Assembly: GCA_963798805.1 (NCBI GenBank) | Contig: CAWCVC010000010.1 | Span: 744,001-808,000, forward strand | DNA: 64,000 bases | Reading direction: 5' to 3' | DNA from: CAVZCK01 sp963798805 | Lineage (GTDB): Bacteria > Pseudomonadota > Alphaproteobacteria > Rhizobiales > Rhodomicrobiaceae | Part shown: positions 17,307 through 24,981 of the stretch, piece by piece | Numbering within the stretch: position 1 is the first letter of the stretch | Layout: the number at the start of each line of letters is the position of its first letter | Program-made: the position numbers and the translations under genes | Notes under the pieces: generated by a model | Told to the model about the DNA's origin: nothing | What the model saw: only the letters and a program-made list of their open reading frames with translations | The model's database searches: none

Positions 17307-17371
17307 GTCAGGCGCTCCCCTTATTGAAAGGTCCGGCCGCATCCCGTCTTCACGCGATGAGACCGGGCGCT

Positions 17372-18076
17372 CTAAAGATCCGGCGCGTCGAGAACCTGGA
17401 CGCCGGACGGACCGGCGATGATGGCATGATCGGCGATGCCGATAAACAACCCGTGCTCGACGACGCCGGGGATCATCTCCAGAACATCGCTCAGCGATTC
17501 GGGCTCTGAAATCTCCCCAAAAGCGCAATCGACGATGTAATTGCCGCTGTCGGTGACAAAGAGATCGCCGGTCTTGAAGCGACGCAGCCCGATGCTGCCC
17601 TCGCAGCCCGTATCGCAGGCGGCCTCTTCGATCATCTTCATCGTCGCCCGTGCGCCGAAACGGACGATCTCGACCGGCAGCGGAAAAGCGCCAAGAGCAC
17701 TGACCCGTTTGGTATGGTCCGCGATGACGACCATGGCGTCCGAAGCCATGGCGACGATCTTCTCGCGCAGAAGCGCACCGCCGCCGCCCTTGATCAGCCG
17801 CAGCGTGCCGTCGATCTCATCGGCGCCGTCGACTGTCAGGTCGAGCATTGGATGCTCGTCCAGAGTCGTCAGCTTGAGGCCGGCGCGCTCGGCAAGGAGG
17901 CGCGTGTCCTCCGAGGTCGGTACGCACAGCACGTCGAGTCCTCCCTGGACCTTCTTGCCCAATAGATCGACGAATTTTCCAGCCGTCGACCCCGTGCCCA
18001 GACCAAGCTTCATGCCCGGCGTCACCAGTTCGAGCGCGCGCTCGGCGGCGATCGCCTTGAAGATATCGGCGCTCAT
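17372..18076 (-). CDS. rpiA: Ribose-5-phosphate isomerase A
   Basis: RpiA interconverts ribose-5-phosphate and ribulose-5-phosphate in the pentose phosphate pathway. The motifs LGLGTGSTAGKFV, DGADEIDGTLRLIKGGGGALLREK and GSIGLRRF are diagnostic; the DGADE aspartates and the lysine of KGGGGA are catalytic. I chose the ATG at 18074-18076 (234 residues, MSADIF), which has GGGGA about nine bases upstream; ATG 18085 and TTG 18097 are alternatives. The frame begins directly after the stop of the dehydrogenase gene at 18098, so the two are tightly coupled. Confidence 0.94.
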   Translation of the reverse strand: MSADIFKAIAAERALELVTPGMKLGLGTGSTAGKFVDLLGKKVQGGLDVLCVPTSEDTRLLAERAGLKLTTLDEHPMLDLTVDGADEIDGTLRLIKGGGGALLREKIVAMASDAMVVIADHTKRVSALGAFPLPVEIVRFGARATMKMIEEAACDTGCEGSIGLRRFKTGDLFVTDSGNYIVDCAFGEISEPESLSDVLEMIPGVVEHGLFIGIADHAIIAGPSGVQVLDAPDL

Positions 18077-18097
18077 CTTGAGCATCCCCGCACCCAA

Positions 18098-19546
18098 TCA
18101 GCTATCAAGGCCGCCCATCAGCATATATTTGATCTCGACGAACTCTTCGATGCCGTGATGCGAGCCCTCGCGGCCGAGGCCGGACTCCTTCACGCCGCCG
18201 AACGGGGCGACCTCCGTCGAAATGATTCCCTCATTAATGCCGATAATGCCGTATTCGAGCTTCTCGGCCACGCGCCAGACCCGCCCGATGTCGCGGGCAT
18301 GGAAATAAGCTGCAAGGCCATAAGGCGTATCATTGGCGATGGCAATGGCCTCCTCATCGGTCTTGAAGCGGAACAGCGGCGCGACCGGCCCGAACGTCTC
18401 CTCGCGGGCGAACATCATCTCCGTGGTGGCGCCGGTGATCACGGTCGGCTCGTAGAAGGTCTTGCCGAGCGCGTGCGGCTTGCCGCCGGTCAGAACCTTG
18501 GCGCCTTTGGAGACGGCGTCCTTCACATGTGCCTCCACCTTCTCGATCGCCGCCTCGTTGATCAGCGGCCCCTGCACCACGTCCGGCTCGTCGCCCGGCC
18601 CAACCTTCATCTCCTTCACCTTGGCAGCAAGCTTTTCGGCAAAAGCGTCATAGACGCCGTCCTGCACCAGGATGCGGTTTGCGCAGACGCAGGTCTGGCC
18701 CATATTGCGGTATTTCGAGGCAATCGCATCGATGACGGCCTTGTCGAGATCGGCGTCGTCGAAAACAATGAAGGGTGCGTTGCCGCCAAGTTCGAGCGCG
18801 ACCTTCTTCACCGTGCTGGCGGCCTGACGCATCAAGAGCTTGCCGACCTCCGTCGAGCCGGTAAAGGCGATCATGCGCACCAACGGGTTTTCGGTCAGCT
18901 CCTTGCCGATGGGCGGCGCGTCGCCGGTAATGACATTGAAGACGCCCTTGGGGATGCCGGCGCGATGGGCAAGCTCGGCGAGGGCAAGCGCGGTGAGCGG
19001 GGTATCCTCGGCGGGCTTGACCACGACCGTGCAACCAGCGGCGAGTGCCGGCGAGACCTTGCGCGTGATCATGGCGAGCGGGAAATTCCACGGCGTGATC
19101 GCACCGACCACGCCGATCGGCTGCTTCAATACGACGATGCGGCCATTCGAGCGATGCGAAGGGATCACCTCGCCATAGATGCGCTTTGCCTCTTCGGCGA
19201 AGAATTCTACGAACGCGGCGCCATAGGTGACCTCGCCGCGCGCCTCAGCGAGCGGTTTGCCCTGCTCCGCCGTCATCAGACGCGCGAGCGCCTCGGTGTT
19301 TTCGGTGATCAGGTCGAACCAGCGCCGCAAAATCGTGGAACGTTCCTTGGCGAGCAGGCCCCTCCAGGGGTGGAAGGCACGGCTTGCGGCTTCGATGGCC
19401 AGGCGCGCGCCTTCGGGGCCGATATCGGGGACGCGGGCGATCTCTGCGCCGGTTGCGGGGTTATAAACGGGATCTTTGGGCTGGCCGGTCCATGCGCCGT
19501 CGATATAGCATTGTTCGCGGATGAGTGTGTCGATCTTCTGGTCCAT
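18098..19546 (-). CDS. gabD: NAD(P)-dependent succinate-semialdehyde dehydrogenase
   Basis: This aldehyde dehydrogenase family member oxidises succinate semialdehyde to succinate in the GABA shunt. The family signature GVVGAITPWNFPLAMITRK, catalytic glutamate in ALELGGNAPFIVFDDAD and nucleophile in GQTCVCANRI are in order. The GabD-type spacing and length (482 residues) fit. The two cysteines C-V-C around the nucleophile are typical of GabD. The ATG at 19544-19546 has AAGGAG seven bases before it. Glutarate-semialdehyde or other dicarboxylate semialdehydes are possible alternative substrates. It is upstream of rpiA in one run. Confidence 0.88.
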   Translation of the reverse strand: MDQKIDTLIREQCYIDGAWTGQPKDPVYNPATGAEIARVPDIGPEGARLAIEAASRAFHPWRGLLAKERSTILRRWFDLITENTEALARLMTAEQGKPLAEARGEVTYGAAFVEFFAEEAKRIYGEVIPSHRSNGRIVVLKQPIGVVGAITPWNFPLAMITRKVSPALAAGCTVVVKPAEDTPLTALALAELAHRAGIPKGVFNVITGDAPPIGKELTENPLVRMIAFTGSTEVGKLLMRQAASTVKKVALELGGNAPFIVFDDADLDKAVIDAIASKYRNMGQTCVCANRILVQDGVYDAFAEKLAAKVKEMKVGPGDEPDVVQGPLINEAAIEKVEAHVKDAVSKGAKVLTGGKPHALGKTFYEPTVITGATTEMMFAREETFGPVAPLFRFKTDEEAIAIANDTPYGLAAYFHARDIGRVWRVAEKLEYGIIGINEGIISTEVAPFGGVKESGLGREGSHHGIEEFVEIKYMLMGGLDS

Positions 19547-19670
19547 GGCCAACTCCTTGTTTTAACAGTCGTGCCGGCATTTTCCGTAAATGATGGGATA
19601 GCTTTGCCGCCTTCGCAATGGATACAAGCCGTACGCCCCGTTGCCTCACTCTTATAATGGGGATTCTCCA

Positions 19671-20366
19671 ATGAAAAGCCGAGGCCCGATGAAAGACGCC
19701 ACCATCGTGTTCGACCTCGACGGCACCATGATCGACACCGCTCCCGATCTGGTCGCCGCCACCAATTTTACGCTCGGCGAGTTCGGCATGGCGCCGGTTG
19801 CCGAGCGCATCATCGAGCCTGCCGTGGCCATGGGGGCGAAGGCCATGATCAGCGCGGCAATGGCCGCGCATGGCCGCACGGCCGACGACAAGGAGCTGGC
19901 GCGCATGACGGAGCTGTTCATCGCCTATTATCGGGACAACATTGCGGTGCACAGCCGGCCCTTTCCCGGCCTGCAGGACGCACTTCGGACCCTGGCGGAT
20001 GAGGACGTGCTGCTGGCGGTTTGCACCAATAAGCGCGAGGAGCTGGCGCGCAGGCTGCTCGCGGCGCTCGATCTCGAGGCGATTTTTGCCGCCATCTCCG
20101 GCGCGGATACGTTTCCGGTACGGAAGCCGGACGGGCGGCATTTGCTCGGCACGATCGGTGCGGCGGGCGGAAATCCGGCGCGGGCGGCGATGATCGGCGA
20201 CAGCCTCGCCGATGCGGGGGCCGCCCGGAGTGCGAATGTGCCCTTCGTCGCCGTCAGCTTCGGCTATGGCGAGAAGCCGGTCGACGTGCTGGAAGCGGAC
20301 GCGGTCATCGATCATTTCAATGAACTCGCCACCGCGCTGAAGACGCTTCCGGCGTTCTCGCGTTGA
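19671..20366 (+). CDS. gph: Phosphoglycolate phosphatase (HAD superfamily)
   Basis: Gph dephosphorylates 2-phosphoglycolate, a by-product of DNA 3'-end repair. HAD motif I is IVFDLDGTMIDTAPDL with both aspartates. Motif II lies in LLAVCTNKREELARRLL, the motif III lysine in FPVRKPDG, and motif IV in MIGDSLADAGAA. The start is uncertain between ATG 19671 (GGGG upstream) and ATG 19689 (GAGG upstream); the first is listed. It is divergent from gabD. Other HAD sugar-phosphate phosphatases are possible, but the Gph resemblance and rpiA context support the call. Confidence 0.87.
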   Translation: MKSRGPMKDATIVFDLDGTMIDTAPDLVAATNFTLGEFGMAPVAERIIEPAVAMGAKAMISAAMAAHGRTADDKELARMTELFIAYYRDNIAVHSRPFPGLQDALRTLADEDVLLAVCTNKREELARRLLAALDLEAIFAAISGADTFPVRKPDGRHLLGTIGAAGGNPARAAMIGDSLADAGAARSANVPFVAVSFGYGEKPVDVLEADAVIDHFNELATALKTLPAFSR

Positions 20367-20396
20367 AGAGCTTTGCACGAAGGCGGATGGCTCTCC

Positions 20397-20531
20397 GTCA
20401 CCCCGGCCGGTGGGCGGGGGCCCAACAGCCTGGCAACCAGCCGCAATGCCTGCCGATAGGTGAGTGGATCCCGGTCCGGCCTTCGGCCGCCCGGGATGAC
20501 TTAAGGGATTCCCGGGATGACTCAAGGGATT
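20397..20531. repeat. Degenerate GTCA-CCCGG inverted repeat with a tandem 21-mer
   Basis: GTCACCCCGGCCGG near the left end is loosely inverted as GGCCGCCCGGGATGAC near 20486-20500, in the style of common alphaproteobacterial intergenic repeats. At the right end a 21-base unit, CCCGGGATGAC(T/C)TAAG-like, occurs twice in tandem (20490-20510 and 20511-20531) with one difference. No gene is seen here. Confidence 0.65.
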
Positions 20532-20581
20532 AAGGTCGCTTCCCTTCCGACAAGCCCAACGGATAGGAACGCGAATTCATT

Positions 20582-21007
20582 TTAGCCGTCGCCGTCGAGA
20601 CGCCGCCCCAGCACAATGACCTTTTGCGGCGCATAGCTCAGCGCCTCGTAGAAGCCGATGGCCGCCTGATTGTCGTCGCGGACCATGAGCTGGATCTTCG
20701 GCGAGCCCTTCGCCTTCAGCCAGTCCTCGGCATGAACCATCATCCGCCGGCCGAAGCCCCGGCCACGATAGGCGGGATCGACGCTAAGATAGTAGACCCA
20801 GCCCCTATGCCCGTCGAAGCCGACCATCATGCCGGCGATGATCGAGCCACCCAGCGTCCCAACGAACACGGCAGCGTCCTCGGTCCGAAGCGCCAGATCG
20901 ATGTCGGTGGAGGGATTGTTCCAGGGCCGTGTGAGCAGGCAGCGATCCCACAGGCCGATTATGTCCGCACGGTCGGACTCCTCGAATTCGCGGATCAGCA
21001 GCGTCAT
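20582..21007 (-). CDS. ypeA: GNAT acetyltransferase, YpeA type
   Basis: This 141-residue GNAT-fold protein opens IREFEESDRADIIGLWDRC and has TRPWNNPSTDI early. It then has MMVGFDGHRGWVYYLSVDP and the acetyl-CoA pyrophosphate loop YRGRGFGRRMM. It ends DNQAAIGFYEALSY. The LWxRC, RPWNxPxxDI and GYDGHRG-like blocks match the YpeA group, whose substrate is not established. The start ATG has GAGGTCGG upstream. A small secreted-protein remnant lies 24 bases upstream. Confidence 0.85.
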   Translation of the reverse strand: MTLLIREFEESDRADIIGLWDRCLLTRPWNNPSTDIDLALRTEDAAVFVGTLGGSIIAGMMVGFDGHRGWVYYLSVDPAYRGRGFGRRMMVHAEDWLKAKGSPKIQLMVRDDNQAAIGFYEALSYAPQKVIVLGRRLDGDG

Positions 21008-21031
21008 TTTCCGACCTCAAGCCAAAGCGTC

Positions 21032-21160
21032 TCACCGGGGCCGGGCAAGTTGCCCCGTCACCGGGCCGGCGGCCGCGATGACGATCCCGGCGCGCGCGTG
21101 CACCGAACACGCAACCATCAGGCCGAAGAGAAGCGCTAAAACGCAGCTATTCCGCCGCAT
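21032..21160 (-). pseudogene. Possible remnant of a branched-chain amino acid-type ABC binding protein
   Basis: A 42-codon ORF encodes a signal peptide (VLALLFGLMVACSVHARA) followed by GIVIAAAGPVTGQLA, which looks like the first mature residues of LivK/Leu-Ile-Val periplasmic binding proteins, then stops. No continuation is seen in any frame, because ypeA starts 24 bases later. It may be a decayed gene start or a genuine tiny secreted peptide. The similarity is short, so the call is tentative. Confidence 0.4.
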
Positions 21161-21199
21161 GTTCGCGTCTTCACTGTCGGTTTTGCTAGAGTTGGTTGT

Positions 21200-22255
21200 A
21201 TGATGAAACCCAACGTAATCGCATTGGAAGAGCTGATGCCATTCATTCCGCCTCGCAGACCCGTATCAGTGCAGACCATCTCACGTCCCCGGCTCCTCTC
21301 AAAGCTCATCATCCTCTCTGTGTCGGCCTTCTGCATCGGCGCCTCGTCGCCAGGCGCCAGGGCCGAGCCGCGTCAGGCGCCCAACAGCCACGTTGCGCTC
21401 GATCTCGGCCCGTCCTTCGTGCCGTCCGACCGTTTCGCCGGATTCGTCGACAAATCGAGCGGCGTTTCCTTCGCCATTGTCGACATGACGCCGCGCGCCT
21501 TCGACGAGCTGAAGGACATGCCCAAGCGCACCGAGGCACTGGCCCAGCAAGGCATGTCGGATGTCGAAACCGGCACGCTGTCTAGCCGTTCGGGCGATTA
21601 CGTCTATTTCCATGGCAAGCAGAAAACCGCGAGCGGAGCATTCTCCAAATTCGTGCTGATCCTGCGCGAGAACGGCGTCACGGCGATGATCAATGCCACC
21701 GTCCCGCAGGCGGCGCTCGACGCCGGCAAGGTCAGTAAAGCGCAGATCGAGGACATCCTCGCCAAGGCGGCCGTGAGAGACGAACCCGCGCCGGGAGAAG
21801 ACGTGTTCCGTTTCGTCTATCGCGGCCCGTTCAAGCCGGTCGCGAACTGGCTGGGCTCGTCGAAGCTCTACAGCGTCTCCGGTGCCCCGCCGGTGGCGAA
21901 CGAAAACCGCAGGGTCAAAGAGCCGATGCTGATCGTTTCGCCGTCGGCGGATGAACGGCCGGTCATCGATCTGAAGGCGACGGCGGAGAAGCGCTTCGCC
22001 AATCTCGGCCGCCTCAAAAACGAGACGATCGAGAGCGAAAAACCTGTCACCATCGGCGGCCTTAATGGCTATCAGATTATAGGAGAGGCCGCCGACGTGC
22101 CCTCCGGCCGCAGAGTCGCCATCGACCTGGTGGTGCTCTCGGGCGAAACGGGCGGCTATTATGCCATCATCGGCACCGTGCCGGTCGCGGACCACGAGAA
22201 GTTCATGCCCGAGCTGGAAAAAGTCATCGCCAGCTTCGAGCTGGTGAAGCCTTAG
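21200..22255 (+). CDS. Secreted protein of unknown function
   Basis: I do not recognise a named family in this 351-residue protein. A basic N-terminus precedes a signal-peptide-like hydrophobic stretch at about residues 34-50 (LSKLIILSVSAFCIGASS) and a cleavage-like ARA near residue 55. The mature part has two alpha/beta halves with similar endings, for example GVTAMINATVP and GGYYAIIGTVPVADHEKFMPELEKVIASFELV. The latter resembles the C-terminal end of DcrB/PsbP-like periplasmic folds. An alternative ATG at 21236 has GGAAGAG just upstream and gives a more standard signal peptide. It is probably periplasmic. Confidence 0.7.
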   Translation: MMKPNVIALEELMPFIPPRRPVSVQTISRPRLLSKLIILSVSAFCIGASSPGARAEPRQAPNSHVALDLGPSFVPSDRFAGFVDKSSGVSFAIVDMTPRAFDELKDMPKRTEALAQQGMSDVETGTLSSRSGDYVYFHGKQKTASGAFSKFVLILRENGVTAMINATVPQAALDAGKVSKAQIEDILAKAAVRDEPAPGEDVFRFVYRGPFKPVANWLGSSKLYSVSGAPPVANENRRVKEPMLIVSPSADERPVIDLKATAEKRFANLGRLKNETIESEKPVTIGGLNGYQIIGEAADVPSGRRVAIDLVVLSGETGGYYAIIGTVPVADHEKFMPELEKVIASFELVKP

Positions 22256-22271
22256 CGAGGGCAGGCGGTTA

Positions 22272-22346
22272 GAGCATCGGACCGAAAAGTGCGAAGCGGT
22301 TTTCGGACCAATCCGATGCCAAAATAAATAGTTAGAATGGCGCTTC
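22272..22346. repeat. Intergenic palindrome, copy 2
   Basis: GCATCGGA and TCCGATGC form outer arms, and CCGAAAA and TTTTCGG inner arms, over the core GTGCGAAGCGG. A 3' extension with GTTAGAATGGCGCTTCC is shared with copy 3 at 27511-27586 (GTAGAGCGGCGCTTCC), so the repeated unit is about 75 bases. It is related in layout to copy 1 at 9834-9877. Confidence 0.7.
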
Positions 22347-22351
22347 CGATT

Positions 22352-22537
22352 CTAACCAGCGCCGCCGCAGATCAGCGCGACGCCCGAGGCTGCGATCGCT
22401 TCCAGCACCTCGCGCGGCTCGCCCGCACGGGCACGCACGGCCAACGAATGCATGATCGCCGAGGCGAGCTTCGCAAGCGCCGAAACGTCCGTTTCCGGAG
22501 GAAGCTCGCCCAGCCCGGCTCCGATCCTCAGCCTGTC
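22352..22537 (-). pseudogene. TetR-family regulator, C-terminal remnant
   Basis: On the minus strand, about 61 codons read as a TetR ligand-domain end: ELPPETDVSALAKLASAIM, then HSLAVRARAGEPREVLEAI and a stop at 22352-22354. The pattern LPPxTDVxALA...V.ARxGxxREELxA is typical of TetR C-termini. The frame is closed by a stop codon at 22538-22540 just upstream, and no helix-turn-helix region is present. It abuts a GST C-terminal remnant on the opposite strand. Confidence 0.6.
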
Positions 22538-22542
22538 CTACC

Positions 22543-22917
22543 TCCGAGCTGCACAAGCCGATGGCAATGCTGTTCGCGCCGGCTTACCAGCCAGCGAAGG
22601 AAGCCCTGATCGGCCATGTCAATAAACGGCTGGACTGGCTGAGCGGGCAGATCGCCGGGCCGTTTTTGACTGGTGAGACCTTCACCGTCGCCGATCCTTA
22701 TCTTTTCGTCTGCCTGAACTGGTCGCCCTGAATCGGCATTGAGCTGACAAAATGGCCGGCTCTTACGGATTTCATGGCGCGCGTCGGCGAGCGGCCGGCG
22801 GTGCAGAAAGCGCTCGCCATCGAGGGGCTGGTGCCGCACGGCCCGAAAGGTATTTTCTACGGCCCTGAAGCCCTGGTCGCGAAAGCCGCGGGGACGCGCG
22901 AAGCCGCAAGAGCTTGA
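22543..22917 (+). pseudogene. Glutathione S-transferase, C-terminal remnant with internal stop
   Basis: The frame reads SELHKPMAMLFAPAYQPAKE, then LDWLSGQIAGPFLTGETF and VADPYLFVCLNWSP. A TGA at 22729-22731 interrupts it, and then IGIELTKWPALTDFMARVGE and RPAVQKALAIEGL continue in frame to a stop at 22915-22917. This is the C-terminal helical domain of a GstA-type transferase. CGA to TGA is the simplest explanation for the internal stop. The thioredoxin-fold N-terminal domain is missing. Both this and the adjoining tetR remnant have lost their N-terminal halves at the same junction. Confidence 0.75.
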
Positions 22918-23017
22918 GCGTTCTCACGGGAAGCGGAGCGGATCGATCTGCCGCCTGCGCGCTTGACACGGTCCGGCGCGCGGTCCTAAATCCACCCCAT
23001 CGCCTTGAAGGCAGTCC

Positions 23018-23092
23018 GGACGCGTAGCTCAGCGGCAGAGCACACGCTTCACACGCGTGGGGTCACTGGTTCAATCCCAGTCGCGTCCACCA
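23018..23092 (+). tRNA. tRNA-Val (anticodon CAC)
   Basis: A full cloverleaf can be drawn. The acceptor stem is GGACGCG/CGCGTCC and the D arm is GCTC...GAGC. The anticodon stem CACGC/GCGTG encloses the loop TTCACAC with anticodon CAC, and the T loop is GGTTCAATCC. The 3' CCA is encoded (23090-23092). It reads GUG valine codons. There is no attachment-site duplication or integrase next to it. Confidence 0.96.
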
Positions 23093-23126
23093 TTTCCGGC
23101 AATATCAGACTTTCACTGAATGAGGC

Positions 23127-24314
23127 TCACGGATTGGTGGCGGCCGAACCGACAACCGCGTCGGCCTCGCCATACAGGGTGAGCATCGGCTCGTCGGTGA
23201 GCACGGCTTCCTCGTAATGGCCGAAGCCGTTGAAGCGGGAGGACATGACGCGGCCATAGGCGCCGACATTGCCGATCTCGATATAGTCGCCCTCATCCAT
23301 ATCTGCCGGCAAATAGAACGGCCCGCGCATATGGTCGATGCTGTCGCAAGTGGGCCCATAGAGCGCGAAGGGCGCAAGCCCCTGCGGCTCCGCCGCGCCG
23401 TTCGGCTCGATGCGCCGCGCGGGAAACACGAAATTCAGATGCGCGGCGTCGAACAGCACGCCGAACGCGCCGTCATTGATGTAGAGCGTGTCGCCCTTGC
23501 GCGCATCGACGCGGACGATGACCGATTCCGCCTCCGCCACCAGCGCGCGGCCCGGCTCGGCCCACAGCTCGCAATGGCGCAACGCGGCATGGTGGCCGAT
23601 GGCGTCGCGGATCTCGTCCAGATAGTCGGCGAGCGCCGGCGGCTCCATGCCGGGATAGACGCTCGGAAAACCGCCGCCGACATCGATGATATCGGCAACC
23701 ACGCCGGCATGCACGATGTGCTGGGCCATGGTCTTCAGCGCCTGGCCATAGGTCGAGGGCGCCATCGCCTGTGAGCCGACATGGAAGGTGAGACCGAGCC
23801 GCTCGGCCGCCTGGCGCGTCTTCGTCAGCAGATCGGCGGCCTCGACCCAGGAGATGCCGAATTTGTCCTCGAGCGGGATTTCGCTGAATGTGTTCGGGCA
23901 GGCCATGCGGACAACCAGCGTAAGGTCCTCCGCCCCTCCCGTCTCGGCGATGATCTTGTCGAGCTCCGCCTCGCAATCGAGGGCGAAGGTGCGGACGCCG
24001 TGATCGAAATAGGCGCGGCGGATGAGCTCGCGCGACTTCACCGGATGCATGATATGGGAACGAGCGCCGCCGAGTGCGCCGAGACGTTCGATCTCGGCGA
24101 TCGAGGCGACATCGAAATCGCGGATGCCGGACTCATGAAGCGCGCCCAGCACATGCGGCGCGTCGTTCGCTTTCACAGCGTAAAGGCAGGTTCCGGAAAA
24201 ATTCTGCAAAAACCAGCGCGTTGCGCGCTCGGCAGCGTGGGGCCGAAAGGCTAAAACGGGGCGCTCAGGCCGACGCAGATGAACGAGGTCTGCCGCGCTG
24301 CGGTATATCTCCAT
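23127..24314 (-). CDS. Ornithine/lysine decarboxylase (type III PLP, alanine-racemase fold)
   Basis: This 395-residue enzyme of the group IV decarboxylases makes putrescine and/or cadaverine. The PLP lysine is in CLYAVKAND (about residue 48). FDVASIAEIERL, FHVGSQ, VDVGGGFP-type IIDVGGGFPSVYPG (PLP phosphate) and WAEPGRALVAEA follow. The C-terminal barrel has YGPTCDSIDHM, which holds the catalytic cysteine and the substrate-binding aspartate. Alphaproteobacterial members of this type often accept both ornithine and lysine, so I do not assign a symbol. It starts at an ATG (24312-24314) and is transcribed convergently to the tRNA. Confidence 0.88.
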   Translation of the reverse strand: MEIYRSAADLVHLRRPERPVLAFRPHAAERATRWFLQNFSGTCLYAVKANDAPHVLGALHESGIRDFDVASIAEIERLGALGGARSHIMHPVKSRELIRRAYFDHGVRTFALDCEAELDKIIAETGGAEDLTLVVRMACPNTFSEIPLEDKFGISWVEAADLLTKTRQAAERLGLTFHVGSQAMAPSTYGQALKTMAQHIVHAGVVADIIDVGGGFPSVYPGMEPPALADYLDEIRDAIGHHAALRHCELWAEPGRALVAEAESVIVRVDARKGDTLYINDGAFGVLFDAAHLNFVFPARRIEPNGAAEPQGLAPFALYGPTCDSIDHMRGPFYLPADMDEGDYIEIGNVGAYGRVMSSRFNGFGHYEEAVLTDEPMLTLYGEADAVVGSAATNP

Positions 24315-24521
24315 TCCATGGGCCCTCCGGGAATGCTGTTGACCCTGTGCCGAACGGTCAATAACGCCGCCGCCGCGCGCGTCGCATTAAGTCGTTACGC
24401 GGCTGAAGTAAAGCCTTTTTTGCGCAATTGGCCAAAACGGGCTCGGCGAGGCCCTGAAATCCGTCCAACGGGTCGTGGAAATAAGAAGAAATGCGTAGGA
24501 TTCAAGGGAGGCAGCCAAGTG

Positions 24522-24752
24522 CTAGCCGGCATTCTTGATGACGAAGCGGTAGACGTTGCCTTCGATCGTCGAGGCATCGAGTAGCACGTGACCCGACGTT
24601 TCGCAAAACTCGCGCATCTCCTGGATAGCCGCCGGGTCGGAGGCGAGCACTTCAAGCGTCTGTTTCGGCGCCATGTCCCTGAGCGTCTTTCTCGCCTTGA
24701 CCACAGCCAAAGCGCTGCTCAGGCCAGTGGCGTCGAGCATTTTTTCTGCCAT
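24522..24752 (-). CDS. TusA/SirA-like protein without the CPxP cysteine
   Basis: TusA proteins pass persulfide sulfur through a cysteine in a CPxP motif after L-D-A-x-G-L. This 76-residue protein keeps the fold pattern: MLDATGL at the N-terminus, VVKARKTLRDM, TLEVLASDPAAIQEMREFCE and YRFVIK at the end. At the active site it reads SSALAV, so both the cysteine and the prolines are absent. A cysteine does occur later (REFCETSGH). It cannot work as a standard sulfur carrier and may be a binding or regulatory paralogue. The ATG at 24750-24752 is chosen because the family begins there; the frame is open to 24872. Confidence 0.8.
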   Translation of the reverse strand: MAEKMLDATGLSSALAVVKARKTLRDMAPKQTLEVLASDPAAIQEMREFCETSGHVLLDASTIEGNVYRFVIKNAG

Positions 24753-24981
24753 ACGTAGAGTTCCAAAATCCGCAGTCTCGGCGCGCTCCCAACGCGCCTG
24801 CCGCACACCGCCATGAGTTGAATGGATTAGCAGCCGCACCCCTGCCCATAATCCGCAACTTCCGCGCGGCACCCGTTAATTACACATCATATAAGTGAAA
24901 CTTCAGCCGTCCGCCAGTACGGCTGCGGCAATGCTGTGTATAATGGGTGCATAGCTCTGAGGCGAGCGGACGCCTGTGGCG

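Noticed and set aside
21200..22255. Calling the secreted protein a DcrB/PsbP-family member
   Set aside because: Only the C-terminal pattern is suggestive; the similarity is too weak to name a family without a profile search.
23018..23092. tRNA-Val as an integration site for a genomic island containing the tetR/GST remnants
   Set aside because: No integrase, no duplicated tRNA 3' end and no compositional island were found on either side.
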